64,000 nucleotides of DNA from NCBI GenBank assembly GCA_035301485.1, contig DATGUF010000022.1, positions 1-64,000 of the forward strand. Reading direction: 5' to 3'. Both the position numbers and the translations under genes were made by a program. Below the pieces are notes generated by a model. The model did not search any database. It saw nothing but the letters and a program-made list of their open reading frames with translations, and was not told where the DNA came from. The number at the start of each line of letters is the position of its first letter. Position 1 is the first letter of the stretch. Shown here piece by piece: positions 49,919-59,194 of the stretch. The DNA comes from CALEAR01 sp035301485. Lineage in GTDB: Bacteria; Pseudomonadota; Gammaproteobacteria; Pseudomonadales; Alcanivoracaceae.

Positions 49919-51766
49919 TTAATTCCCTTGTGCTGTATGTAACCTGTCTAAAAAAGCGCGCGCACTTAACTCACCCACCACGCGCTGCCCGCGGCGTTCC
50001 TCGCCGTTGGGGGCAATAAACAAAATGGTGGGCGGCCCTAAAATGCCGTACTTATTCAACAGCGCTTGGCTATCTTTACCCGGTGCCGTGACATCCGGGC
50101 GTAATAACACCACATTATCGAGCGCCGCTTGCACCTCGGCATTGCCGAATACTTCGCGTTCGATTACGTGGCAAGAAATGCACCAATCTGCGTAGTAATC
50201 CACGATGGCCCAGCGGCCGTCTTGCTGTGCCTGCGCCAAGGCTCTATCGAGCTCAGCTTCTGTGGTCATGGTTTGGAAACGGCTCATGAAATTGCTCTCA
50301 ACATCCACGCTGCCCCCAGTGGCTACAATGCCGTGCAAGGGGCGAATTGGATCTTTGCTGCCAGCGGCGCCGCCCACCACCATAAGGGTGGACCACACGC
50401 CGAGGCACAGTGCCGTAGCGCGCAACACGGCCGCAGCGGGATGCTGTGCGAGGCCTTCACTGCGGCTGCTGTGCCATAAGGTGTACGCCATGGCGATGCC
50501 TAACAAGCCGCTGAGCGCCAGCACCACATAGCCCGGCACCACGCGTTGCACAAACCAAATGGCAAGCCCTAGCAGCATGAAGCCAAACACCACTTTAACG
50601 CCGTTCATCCAGCCGCCAGGCTTGGGCAAGAAGCCCGCGCCGAGTGTCATGGCGAGCACTAACGGCGCACCCATGCCGAGCCCTAAGGCAAACAGCGTAA
50701 CGCCGCCAAACCAAACGTTGCCACTTTCAGCAATGTAAAGCAGTGCGCCTGCCAATGGCGCTGTCATGCAGGGCCCCACCAAAATGGCAGATAACACACC
50801 CATTAAGGCCGCGCCCCACAGGGTGCCGCCCTGCTGTTTTTGGCTCATGTTGTTTAAGCGATCGCGCAGCCACGCCGGTAATTGCAGTTCATACAAACCA
50901 AACATGGCCGCGGCGAGGAGCACAAAAATACCCGCAAACACGGCCAACACAGCCGGCTGTTGTAATACTGCTTGTAGGTTTGCGCCTGCCATGGCAGCCA
51001 CCACGCCCATCACCGCATAAGCGAACGCCATGGGCACCACATAAGCCATGGATAAGATAAAAGCCGCCGAGCGCCCGCGGCTTTCACTGCCCACCACCAA
51101 GCTTGATAGCACTGGCAACATGGGCAACACGCAAGGGGTGAACACCAACAACAGCCCCAACCCGAAGAAAGCTGCCACGGCCCAGGCCACATTGCCTGCA
51201 GCTAGCCGCTCGGCTAGGCGCTGGTCTTCCCCTTGGTCACTCACTGGTGCAGCCGGCACGGGTGCCACCGATGCACTGCTGCTCAAGGCATTAGTGCTTG
51301 TGCCAAACAAACCATCTAGAAAACCACCACTGCTCCCTGGGGCGGGCACCGCCACAGTGGCTTCTTGCGGCGGATAACACAGGCCCGCTTCAGCACACCC
51401 CTGCCACCTTAAAGTTAAGTGGCTGGCACCGCCGGGCTCTACCTGTACTGTTACTTCATTAAAAAACACTTCGGAGCGGCCAAAGAATTCATCTTCAATA
51501 AATTCGCCATCGGGCCAGCGCGTAATTAACGAACCGTTGTCGTCGGCCACATCTAGCTGGTGTTTATACAAATAATAGTGAGGCGCGATGCGCCAGCTTA
51601 CATAAACATCGCCTTCAGCCGTGGCTTCTACGCTGTACTTAAAGGCCTCATCAGGGTGCAGAAATTCCTCTTCGGCCAAGGCATTCATACTGAATACGGT
51701 GAGCAACATGGCCCATAATCCATATAACAGCCATTGTGTTAACGTGGAGGTTTGTTTTGAATACAC
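49919..51766 (-). CDS. dsbD: Thiol:disulfide interchange protein DsbD
   Basis: Carries electrons from cytoplasmic thioredoxin to periplasmic partners. The 615-residue protein has a signal peptide, the N-terminal immunoglobulin-like domain with the Cys pair in CAEAGLCYPP, an eight-TM domain with the Cys of TPCVLPM and GPCMTAP, and a C-terminal thioredoxin-like domain with YADWCISCHVIE. All six key cysteines are visible. First gene of dsbD-tlpA-dsbG; divergent from the response regulator gene. Confidence 0.95.
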   Translation of the reverse strand: MYSKQTSTLTQWLLYGLWAMLLTVFSMNALAEEEFLHPDEAFKYSVEATAEGDVYVSWRIAPHYYLYKHQLDVADDNGSLITRWPDGEFIEDEFFGRSEVFFNEVTVQVEPGGASHLTLRWQGCAEAGLCYPPQEATVAVPAPGSSGGFLDGLFGTSTNALSSSASVAPVPAAPVSDQGEDQRLAERLAAGNVAWAVAAFFGLGLLLVFTPCVLPMLPVLSSLVVGSESRGRSAAFILSMAYVVPMAFAYAVMGVVAAMAGANLQAVLQQPAVLAVFAGIFVLLAAAMFGLYELQLPAWLRDRLNNMSQKQQGGTLWGAALMGVLSAILVGPCMTAPLAGALLYIAESGNVWFGGVTLFALGLGMGAPLVLAMTLGAGFLPKPGGWMNGVKVVFGFMLLGLAIWFVQRVVPGYVVLALSGLLGIAMAYTLWHSSRSEGLAQHPAAAVLRATALCLGVWSTLMVVGGAAGSKDPIRPLHGIVATGGSVDVESNFMSRFQTMTTEAELDRALAQAQQDGRWAIVDYYADWCISCHVIEREVFGNAEVQAALDNVVLLRPDVTAPGKDSQALLNKYGILGPPTILFIAPNGEERRGQRVVGELSARAFLDRLHTAQGN

Positions 51767-51925
51767 TCTGTGGTCGCTCCTTCAAAAGATAGGCCTGCAT
51801 AGTGGCAAGGGTATATTAAACATAAATTAAGCCTCTCAACTTTGCACAGGTTAGCGTTTAATACACACGTAATTTAACACTGTATCCTGAACAGCCAACA
51901 CGCATTTATTATTGGGTCACAGATT

Positions 51926-52603
51926 ATGCACGTTTTACTGGTGGAAGATGACGAATTAATTGCCCGCGGTATTGGCGCTGGCTTGGCGTTGGCCGATATC
52001 ACCATGGACCATGTGGCCTCCTTAAGCCATGCCCACGCGGCGTTAGAAAGCTTTCACACCGATGTGATGATTCTTGATTTAAGCCTGCCCGATGGTGATG
52101 GCCTGCAGGCGTTGAAAAAATGGCGCGCGAATGGCTTACAAACCCCTGTGCTGATACTCACCGCACGGGATGCCGTGCCCGACCGCGTGGCCGGTTTAAG
52201 TGCCGGCGGCGATGATTACTTGCCGAAACCCTTCGATTTAGATGAATTGATTGCCCGCCTGCGTGCACTGCATCGGCGCCATCAAGGCCGCGCGCAAAGC
52301 CTTATTACCCACGGCGAATTGCGTTTTGACCCTGTGGCGCGCCAGGTGTGGCTAGGCGAAAACAGCATTGATTTACCCCGCCGCGAGCTGATTTTGCTCG
52401 AAACCTTGCTCAACGCACGGGGCACTTTGCTCAGCAACGAACAACTAAAAGAACGCCTATACGGTTTCGATACCGAAGTGGAAAGCAATGCGGTGAACGT
52501 GCATATTCATCACTTGCGCCGCAAACTCGGCAGCCACATTGTGGAAACCGTGCGTGGTTTAGGCTTTCGCCTTGGCCCTGAACATCCACCCCAAACTAAG
52601 TAA
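51926..52603 (+). CDS. OmpR-family response regulator (DsbR-like)
   Basis: Transcription factor with a receiver domain (acidic pocket D8/D9, phospho-acceptor D51 in MILDLSLPDGDG, Lys in LPKPFD) and a C-terminal winged helix (about 127-220; NVHIHHLRRKLG). 225 residues. It is encoded divergently from dsbD and directly ahead of its sensor. The arrangement matches the Pseudomonas DsbR regulator next to dsbD2-dsbG, so control of the dsb genes is likely. By domain type alone it could be called QseB/PmrA-like. Confidence 0.92.
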   Translation: MHVLLVEDDELIARGIGAGLALADITMDHVASLSHAHAALESFHTDVMILDLSLPDGDGLQALKKWRANGLQTPVLILTARDAVPDRVAGLSAGGDDYLPKPFDLDELIARLRALHRRHQGRAQSLITHGELRFDPVARQVWLGENSIDLPRRELILLETLLNARGTLLSNEQLKERLYGFDTEVESNAVNVHIHHLRRKLGSHIVETVRGLGFRLGPEHPPQTK

Positions 52604-52609
52604 ACCATT

Positions 52610-53929
52610 GTGACCCTTCAACAACGCTTACTCCTCACCCTTGGCACATCGTTTGCCATTCTCTGGCTATTGGTGGCCATGTGGCTGCTGCGCGATTTAG
52701 ACCAGCAAATGCAGCGCACGCTAGACCAACGCCTCGCTGCTTCTGCGCGCATGGTGGCGGGCTTAGTGGCGCAAATCCCCGCTGAGCATTGGCACACCTT
52801 AAACACACAAAACTTAATGCTTTCGTTAGAAAGCGATGTTATTTGCCAAGTACGCACCATGGATTCCGACCACATTGTGTTGCAAACCCATCAACATTTA
52901 CCCCTTTGGTTAGGCCAGCAACAGCTTGGTTTTTCTGAACGAGACATAGACGGGGAAAAATGGCGCATTTACACGCAACAAATGAATGGTTTGTATATTT
53001 CCACCGGTGACCGTTTAAAAGAACGCGCGCTGCTGTACCAAGGCACTTTAATTGCCACCTCCGTGCCCTTTTTGGTGGCGTTATTTGGCAGCTTAATTGC
53101 CATGTGGTGGGGTATTAGGCGTGGCTTGCGCCCACTGGACAGCCTGCGCCAAGAGCTCAGCGAGCGTAACCCTAATAGCTTTACCCCAGTGCACATTGAG
53201 GGCGCACCCGCCGAACTGAAACCTGTGATTGAAAGCCTGAATGGCTTATTGGGCCGTATGCAAAAAATTATGCTGCGCGAGCAACGTTTCACCAGCAACG
53301 CCGCCCATGAATTACGCACACCGCTCACGGCCATCAAAACCCATTTGCAACTAGCCCACCGTGTGGGGGATAACAACACCAAAGCTTTTTTAACCGACGC
53401 AGAGCTAGCGGTGGAGCGTTTGCAATCTACCTTAGAGCAATTACTCATGCTTGCCCGTGTGGAAAGCAGCGACCAGTGGGGCCAAGAGGAAGCCGCTTCT
53501 TTAGAAGAGGTGCTCGCCCATGCGCAGGCTGATTTAACCGGCCGTAAACGCCTGCAAATGCCACCACTGAACACTGAGCAACAAGATGCTTTGTTGGCTA
53601 TTCCTGTGGAATTAGCTAGCATTGCCCTACGCAACCTATTGGATAATGCGTTGCGCCACAGCCATCACCACACGCCCGTGTCCCTCAACATTCACATTAG
53701 CCCGCAGCATATTGTGTTTACCGTTACCGACCACGGCGAGCACCTTAGCCAAGAGCACATTGAGCACTTAACCCATCGCTTTTGGCGCAGCAGCGCCGTC
53801 TCGGGCAGTGGGTTAGGCTTAGCCATTGTGGAGGCCATTGTGCGCCGCTTTCACGGTGAACTAACGTTTTCTGCGCGGCCTGAGGGTGGGCTGAAAGCGG
53901 TGATCCAGTGGCCACGTTACTACCCTTAA
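52610..53929 (+). CDS. Sensor histidine kinase (DsbS-like)
   Basis: Membrane sensor of 439 residues, starting at GTG 52610, 7 nt after the regulator stop. TM1 (about 8-27), an extracytoplasmic domain of about 110 residues with a single cysteine (Cys79, in SDVICQV), TM2 (about 145-165), HAMP, the dimerisation/phospho-His helix (AAHELRTPLTA, His233) and a HATPase domain with LLDNALRHS and SGLGLAIVEAI. In Pseudomonas, DsbS senses Cu(I) with an extracytoplasmic cysteine; the lone Cys79 fits that model, by analogy only. Confidence 0.9.
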   Translation: MTLQQRLLLTLGTSFAILWLLVAMWLLRDLDQQMQRTLDQRLAASARMVAGLVAQIPAEHWHTLNTQNLMLSLESDVICQVRTMDSDHIVLQTHQHLPLWLGQQQLGFSERDIDGEKWRIYTQQMNGLYISTGDRLKERALLYQGTLIATSVPFLVALFGSLIAMWWGIRRGLRPLDSLRQELSERNPNSFTPVHIEGAPAELKPVIESLNGLLGRMQKIMLREQRFTSNAAHELRTPLTAIKTHLQLAHRVGDNNTKAFLTDAELAVERLQSTLEQLLMLARVESSDQWGQEEAASLEEVLAHAQADLTGRKRLQMPPLNTEQQDALLAIPVELASIALRNLLDNALRHSHHHTPVSLNIHISPQHIVFTVTDHGEHLSQEHIEHLTHRFWRSSAVSGSGLGLAIVEAIVRRFHGELTFSARPEGGLKAVIQWPRYYP

Positions 53930-53952
53930 TGCATTACTACGAGGAACCCTTT

Positions 53953-54498
53953 ATGAGCCGTCATTTAGACCAAGCAGAAGGTTTGTGCGATAGCCCAGAC
54001 CAAGAAACACAACAGTATTTTCTTAACCAAACCATGTTGCGCATTAAAGAGCCAAAGCGCAGCTTAGATTTCTACACCCGTGTGCTAGGCATGCGTTTGG
54101 TGCGCCGGTTAGATTTCCCTGAAATGTCGTTTTCGCTTTATTTCTTAGGCTATGTGGATGATGCGCTAGCGGCCACTGCGCCCGCTGAGGATAATGCACG
54201 CACCACTTGGACATTCCAGCGTGAGGGGCTCATTGAACTCACCCATAACTGGGGCACTGAGGACGATGAAGAATTCGCCTACCACAACGGCAACCAAGAC
54301 CCACGCGGCTTTGGCCACATTGGCATTACGGTGCCTGATGTGTACGCCGCTTCTGAGCGATTTGAAGCTTTAGGCGTACCCTTTGTGAAGAAGCCCGACG
54401 AGGGCAAGATGAAAGGCTTGGCCTTCATTCAAGACCCAGACGGTTACTGGATTGAAGTGATTCAAGCCAACATGGTAGAGAAAAACAGCCAAGCTTAA
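53953..54498 (+). CDS. gloA: Lactoylglutathione lyase (glyoxalase I)
   Basis: Isomerises the methylglyoxal-glutathione hemithioacetal to S-lactoylglutathione. The ATG at 53953 with GAGGAAC is the start; the longer frame overlaps the kinase gene. 181 residues, the longer, eukaryote/Pseudomonas-like form. Metal ligands appear in QTMLRIK (Gln), LIELTHNWG (Glu), GFGHIGITV (His) and DGYWIEVIQ (Glu). It lies 23 nt after the sensor kinase stop and may share its transcript. Confidence 0.95.
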   Translation: MSRHLDQAEGLCDSPDQETQQYFLNQTMLRIKEPKRSLDFYTRVLGMRLVRRLDFPEMSFSLYFLGYVDDALAATAPAEDNARTTWTFQREGLIELTHNWGTEDDEEFAYHNGNQDPRGFGHIGITVPDVYAASERFEALGVPFVKKPDEGKMKGLAFIQDPDGYWIEVIQANMVEKNSQA

Positions 54499-54505
54499 GT
54501 TTGGC

Positions 54506-54541
54506 ACTGCGAGCTTGCTCATCCAAGCTCGCAGTATTATT
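54506..54541. terminator. Terminator after gloA
   Basis: 12-bp perfect stem ACTGCGAGCTTG / CAAGCTCGCAGT with a 6-nt loop and a TATTATTT tail, between convergent genes. Confidence 0.85.
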
Positions 54542-55521
54542 TAATCCACCACCCTTTCTCGCTTAGCATACTGCTGCGCGATAACGGCACACACCATCAG
54601 CTGCAACTGGTGGAAGATCATGAGTGGCAGCAACATGGGCCCCACCATAGCGGCAGGGAAAATAACTTTTGCCATGGGCACCCCTGTGGCCAAGCTTTTC
54701 TTCGACGCACAAAAAACGATGGTGATTTCGTCTTCTTTGTTGAAGCCTGCCCGGCGCGCCAGCATCGTGCTAAACACCAGCACGATGGCCAACAAGATGC
54801 AACACAGCACAAATAAACCCGCGAGCTCCACGTAAGAAACGGTGGTCCATAAGCCTTCCACAATGGCCGCCCCAAAGGCCGTGTACACCACCAGCAAAAT
54901 AGAACTTTGGTCCACGTATTTAAGCATGGCGGCGTGCTTTTCCACCCATTGGCCTATCCAGGTGCGCGCTATTTGCCCTCCAATGAAAGGCACAAGCAGC
55001 TGCACAGTAATAGACATTACGGCTTCCCAAAAAGAACCCGCATCGCCTTGCACATCGAGCAACACGTTCACGATAAAAGGGGTGAGCAAAATACCAATAA
55101 GGCTAGAAGCAGAGGCACTGGCCACTGCAGCGGCCACGTTACCTCGCGCCATGGCTGTGAAAGCAATGGCGGATTGCACCGTGGCGGGCAAAGCACACAA
55201 AAACAGCACGCCCATGTACAGGGTATCGTTCACCAAGGGAGCTAAAAACGGTTTTAGCAGTAACCCTAAAATGGGAAACGCTAAAAAAGTGAATAGAAAG
55301 ATCAGAAGGTGCAAGCGCCAATGGGTTACCCCAGCAATGACAGCTTGGCGTGGCAATTTTGCCCCATGTAAAAAGAACAACAATGCAATGGCGGCATAGG
55401 TTAAGTTTTCAAAGAAGGCCACGCCTTCCCCCACAGGGGGCAAAAATGTAGCCACCGCTATCACCACCAGCAACGCGATAGTGAAATTATCAAACAGCAT
55501 GCGCAAACGCGAGTACAACAT
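54541..55521 (-). CDS. Bile acid:sodium symporter-family transporter (YfeH type)
   Basis: Sodium-coupled secondary transporter of 326 residues with nine or ten TM helices. The family segments LPATVQSAIAFTAMARGNVAAAV and FCASKKSLATGVPMAK (crossover regions) are intact. YfeH-type members are distant from the animal bile acid carriers and their natural substrates are mostly unknown. It is followed on the same strand by nothing close; upstream is the Na/Pi-type gene, 49 nt away, so both may be co-transcribed. Confidence 0.9.
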   Translation of the reverse strand: MLYSRLRMLFDNFTIALLVVIAVATFLPPVGEGVAFFENLTYAAIALLFFLHGAKLPRQAVIAGVTHWRLHLLIFLFTFLAFPILGLLLKPFLAPLVNDTLYMGVLFLCALPATVQSAIAFTAMARGNVAAAVASASASSLIGILLTPFIVNVLLDVQGDAGSFWEAVMSITVQLLVPFIGGQIARTWIGQWVEKHAAMLKYVDQSSILLVVYTAFGAAIVEGLWTTVSYVELAGLFVLCCILLAIVLVFSTMLARRAGFNKEDEITIVFCASKKSLATGVPMAKVIFPAAMVGPMLLPLMIFHQLQLMVCAVIAQQYAKRERVVD

Positions 55522-55570
55522 GTTTCACCTATTCAATATTCCATGGCCGGCTAACAGCGCCGCCCGTTAC

Positions 55571-57184
55571 CTATTCTGCTTCTATCGCTTCCTGCGCTAG
55601 CTCTTCTATTATCTCTTCTTCTTTACGTTCAGAGAGTTTTTGCCACAACAAGAAAGTTCGCAACCATTGCTCGCCCAAGCGGCGTGATACGCTGCACGAT
55701 TGCAATGCTTGGTCTAATTCTTCGCGGCTCATACTGCCAGACATGGCGCGTTGCATCAGCTGTCGTTTCACGGCTTCGTAGCTTTCCTGCCACCCCGTGG
55801 TAGACGCTTCAGCCTCGCTGTTCCATATTTCAATTAAATGGCGCGCCAGCTTTTTATACCATTTGCCTAATATTTGCGCGGCTTCTTCTTCGGGCGACCA
55901 GTGCTGCATTAACACCACGAGGTCGCGGAAATCTTCCTCCATGAGCAATAAGTTGTGGTAAATACCCCAACCGTTGGCCAACTCGGCGGCCACATCATCT
56001 GTTACGACGGAACGCACCGCTTGCACTAGGAATTCGCCCACTGCGATCACTTTTTGCTCTCGCACAATGTCTTCATCCTGCCAATCTGTGGCGGGCTGCA
56101 CCCGTGTGGATAATTGCTTTAACGCCGCCGGAATAGCTTGCAACATGGGCACATATTCCTGGGCCATTGCCATGGGAATGGTATTCGGCACCGTGATAAC
56201 GCTTTCATCGAGGTATTGCAGTGATACGCGTTCGCGCTGTGGATCTTTAAAGCGCGACATTAAGAAACGGCTCATGTGCCGTTCTAGTGGCCACATGAGA
56301 ATAACGCCGCCCACGTTGAAAATGGTGTGAAAGATGGCCATGAGGGTAACGGGTTCATCGGCCACACCAAAGAGGCCGCCGATCCAGTACATGAGCAGCA
56401 ATAAGGGGTGCAAGAGGATAATACACACAATGCCTGTGAACACGTTGAAGAACACGTGCGCAGCGGCTAGACGCCGGGCATTACTGGTGGCGCCGATCAC
56501 CACCAAAATTGATTTAAACGAGGTGCCCATGTTGGCACCGATCACCACCGCCGCCGCATCCACCATGCTAATGCTGCCGCTGGCTAAGGCCGTAAGCACC
56601 AACGCCACGGGCACCGCTGAACTCATGACAATGGAGGCGAGCACAATGCCCACGAGCACCATGACCAAAACGCCGTACTCTTGCCCAAGCTGCACTTCAT
56701 CGCCCAGTGAGCTAAACCCTGTGGACAGCACTTCAATACCGAGTAACAGCAAGCCTAAGCCTGATATGGCTTCACCCATGGATTTACCGCGCTCGGTGCG
56801 CCCTAGCACCCGCCACAGGGCGCCGAGCCCAATAATGGGCAGCGCCAAGGCGTCTATTTGGAATTTAAACCCTACTAACGCCACTATCCAAGCAGTGGCC
56901 GTTGTGCCTGGGTTGCTCCCAAACATCATCCACACCGCGCGCTGAAACGTAATTAGCCCGGCGTTGGCGAAACCAATAATGGCCATGGTGACCACGCTCG
57001 AGGATTGCACTGCAGCGGTGAGCAAGGTACCTGCCAGCAACCCTTTAAGGCGCGAGGAAGTCCAAGAGGTGAGTATACGATCGAGGGAGGAGCCGGCTGC
57101 TTGGCGCAAGCCTTCCGTGATGAGCCACATGCCCCATAGAAATAGGCCTATGCCACCTATACCAATGGACAAATACTCCATCAA
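55571..57184 (-). CDS. Na/Pi cotransporter family protein (YjbB/NptA-like)
   Basis: A 537-residue protein: an N-terminal membrane domain with the two inverted QSSS-type repeats (LTAAVQSSSVVTMA with GSNPGTTATAW, and a second copy around MSSAVPVALVLTALA with GANMGTSFKS), then a cytoplasmic PhoU-like helical domain (about 340-530). The second repeat has lost its QSSS. Members move phosphate with sodium, often as exporters. Upstream of the YfeH-like gene on the same strand. Confidence 0.9.
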   Translation of the reverse strand: MMEYLSIGIGGIGLFLWGMWLITEGLRQAAGSSLDRILTSWTSSRLKGLLAGTLLTAAVQSSSVVTMAIIGFANAGLITFQRAVWMMFGSNPGTTATAWIVALVGFKFQIDALALPIIGLGALWRVLGRTERGKSMGEAISGLGLLLLGIEVLSTGFSSLGDEVQLGQEYGVLVMVLVGIVLASIVMSSAVPVALVLTALASGSISMVDAAAVVIGANMGTSFKSILVVIGATSNARRLAAAHVFFNVFTGIVCIILLHPLLLLMYWIGGLFGVADEPVTLMAIFHTIFNVGGVILMWPLERHMSRFLMSRFKDPQRERVSLQYLDESVITVPNTIPMAMAQEYVPMLQAIPAALKQLSTRVQPATDWQDEDIVREQKVIAVGEFLVQAVRSVVTDDVAAELANGWGIYHNLLLMEEDFRDLVVLMQHWSPEEEAAQILGKWYKKLARHLIEIWNSEAEASTTGWQESYEAVKRQLMQRAMSGSMSREELDQALQSCSVSRRLGEQWLRTFLLWQKLSERKEEEIIEELAQEAIEAE

Positions 57185-57212
57185 CGCGCTCCTTTTGCGT
57201 TTATTTGTTAGC

Positions 57213-57234
57213 GCAGGCCCGTCACTGGGCCTGC
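57213..57234 (-). terminator. Hairpin after prfC
   Basis: Stem GCAGGCCC / GGGCCTGC with a 6-nt loop just after the prfC stop. The downstream T-tract is poor, so it is only a possible terminator. Confidence 0.5.
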
Positions 57235-57241
57235 TATAAGG

Positions 57242-58828
57242 TTAAATTTCACGTGTTTCGCGGAAGCGTATTTCTGGATGGCGCTCCTCAGCCAACTGCA
57301 AATTAACCCGCGTGGGCGCTAGGTAAGTGAGGTGGTCTGCACCATCCATGGCCAAGTTTTGCTCCGCACGGCGGCGGAAAGCATCGAGGTCTTTTTGTTT
57401 ATCCGCTTCAATCCAACGTGCGGTGGCCACGTTCACCACATCGTAAACACAATCCACGCCGTATTCATGCTTTAAGCGATGGGCCACCACATCAAACTGC
57501 AGGGTTCCCACTGCACCGAGCACCACATCGTTGTTGTTCAACGGGAAGAATACCTGCACTGCACCTTCTTCAGCTAGCTGCTTTAAACCCTTGTGAAGCT
57601 GCTTGCTTTTCAGTGGATCGCGTAGCACCACACGGCGGAACAATTCTGGCGCAAAGTGCGGAATACCTGTGAACTGTAGCATTTCGCCTTCGGTGAAGGT
57701 GTCACCAATTTGTATGGTGCCATGGTTATGAATACCGATGATATCGCCGGCATATGCCGTTTCCACGTTATCGCGCTCGCCCGCCAAGAAAGTGAGCGCA
57801 TCAGACAGGCGCACGTTTTTATCGGTACGGCATTGCTTTAAGCGAATGCCTTTTTCGTATTTCCCCGAACAAATACGTAAGAACGCCACGCGGTCGCGGT
57901 GGCGTGGATCCATATTGGCCTGAATTTTAAACACGAAACCTGTGAATTTTTCTTCGTTGGCATCCACGGTGCGTTCTACTGCTTCCCGTGGCTGCGGCGC
58001 AGGCGCCCATTTCAGCAGCCCATCGAGCATGTGGTCTACACCAAAGTTACCTAAGGCGGTACCAAAAAACACCGGCGTTAATTTACCCGCCAAAAAGCGC
58101 TCAAGGTCAAAATCATGGCTCGCTCCACGCACGAGCTCTAGCATTTCGCGCAGTTCTTCTGCATCAACACCTAGCACGTCATCCATTTCTGGGTTATCTA
58201 AGCCTTCAATCCGGCACACTTCTTGAATGGTGTGACCCTGCCCTGTTTGATACAGAATAGTGACGTCTTCCAACAGGTTATAAACGCCTTTAAAGCCTTT
58301 ACCCATACCAATGGGCCAAGTAATAGGGGCGCATTCAATATTCAACACCTCTTCCACTTCATCCATTACTTCAATGGGGTCGCGGCCATCGCGGTCGAGC
58401 TTGTTAATAAAGGTAAGGATGGGGGTATCGCGCAAGCGGCACACTTCCATCAATTTAATGGTTCTTTCTTCCACCCCTTTACCGGAGTCGATCACCATGA
58501 GGGCGGTGTCCACCGCGGTTAAGGTGCGGTAAGTATCCTCAGAGAAGTCTGCGTGCCCGGGGGTATCGAGCAGGTTTACCATGGCGTCTTTGTATGGGAA
58601 TTGCATCACCGAGGTGGTCACGGAAATACCACGTTCTTTTTCCATTTCCATCCAATCAGACGTGGCATGGCGATCTGATTTACGGCCTTTTACCGCTCCC
58701 GCCAACTGGATTTGGTTACCGTAAAGCAAGAGCTTTTCAGTGATCGTGGTTTTACCGGCGTCAGGGTGCGAAATAATCGCAAATGTCCTGCGCTTGTTGA
58801 CTTCCTTCAGTAATTTTTGGTTTGTCAT
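57242..58828 (-). CDS. prfC: Peptide chain release factor 3
   Basis: GTPase that releases RF1/RF2 from the ribosome after peptide release. The 528-residue length matches E. coli RF3 (529). G-domain motifs: SHPDAGKTTITEK (G1), DTPGHADFSEDTYR (G3) and FINKLDRDGRDP (G4). The RF3-specific C-terminal domain (PELFRRVVLRDPLKSKQLHKG, here split by motif boundary) is intact. It is transcribed alone. Confidence 0.97.
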   Translation of the reverse strand: MTNQKLLKEVNKRRTFAIISHPDAGKTTITEKLLLYGNQIQLAGAVKGRKSDRHATSDWMEMEKERGISVTTSVMQFPYKDAMVNLLDTPGHADFSEDTYRTLTAVDTALMVIDSGKGVEERTIKLMEVCRLRDTPILTFINKLDRDGRDPIEVMDEVEEVLNIECAPITWPIGMGKGFKGVYNLLEDVTILYQTGQGHTIQEVCRIEGLDNPEMDDVLGVDAEELREMLELVRGASHDFDLERFLAGKLTPVFFGTALGNFGVDHMLDGLLKWAPAPQPREAVERTVDANEEKFTGFVFKIQANMDPRHRDRVAFLRICSGKYEKGIRLKQCRTDKNVRLSDALTFLAGERDNVETAYAGDIIGIHNHGTIQIGDTFTEGEMLQFTGIPHFAPELFRRVVLRDPLKSKQLHKGLKQLAEEGAVQVFFPLNNNDVVLGAVGTLQFDVVAHRLKHEYGVDCVYDVVNVATARWIEADKQKDLDAFRRRAEQNLAMDGADHLTYLAPTRVNLQLAEERHPEIRFRETREI

Positions 58829-59194
58829 TAACGTTTCTTTATAGCTGCACGGATGGGCATGATGAATACAGCGCGTTTCAATAAAAGGGCGCTCGCCACC
58901 GCTAAGTGAATGAATGTAGGCCGCCTATTTTCGCTGAAATCTGGGGGATTAACAATGTAACAGATGAAGCTGCACCACTCGGGGTGTTATTTTTTCGCTG
59001 CACACCCCAAAAGATACTTACAACGCCTGCCGTTTGACGGTTTTTATACAGCATGAAATAAACGCACGCGCGGCGCTAAAACGAAAAAGCCTGAGCCCAG
59101 CATAAAGCCGAACTCAGGCTTAAGGCCGTTTGGGCACTGCCCTGCTCTGTTAGCAGCAGTGCGTACCCAGCGGCTTTTGCGTGTTACAGCACCG
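58829..59194. other. Intergenic region between prfC and acyl-CoA dehydrogenase
   Basis: A 366-nt gap. It holds the prfC promoter region (right of 58829, no clear -35/-10 chosen) and the terminator of the acyl-CoA dehydrogenase gene at 59079-59121. Otherwise I see nothing assignable. Confidence 0.5.
59079..59121 (-). terminator. Terminator after acyl-CoA dehydrogenase at 59195
   Basis: On the minus strand, stem AAGCCTGAG / CTCAGGCTT with a 17-nt loop is followed by TTTCGTTTT. Confidence 0.75.

Noticed and set aside
51841..51885. TTTAA-type direct repeat in front of the response regulator
   Set aside because: The two copies are 16 nt apart, not the 10-11 nt usual for OmpR-family sites, and the sequence is A/T-rich enough to occur by chance.
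56334..56945. 203-residue open frame opposite the Na/Pi cotransporter gene
   Set aside because: Antisense shadow with Thr/Met/Pro-rich composition and no ribosome site.
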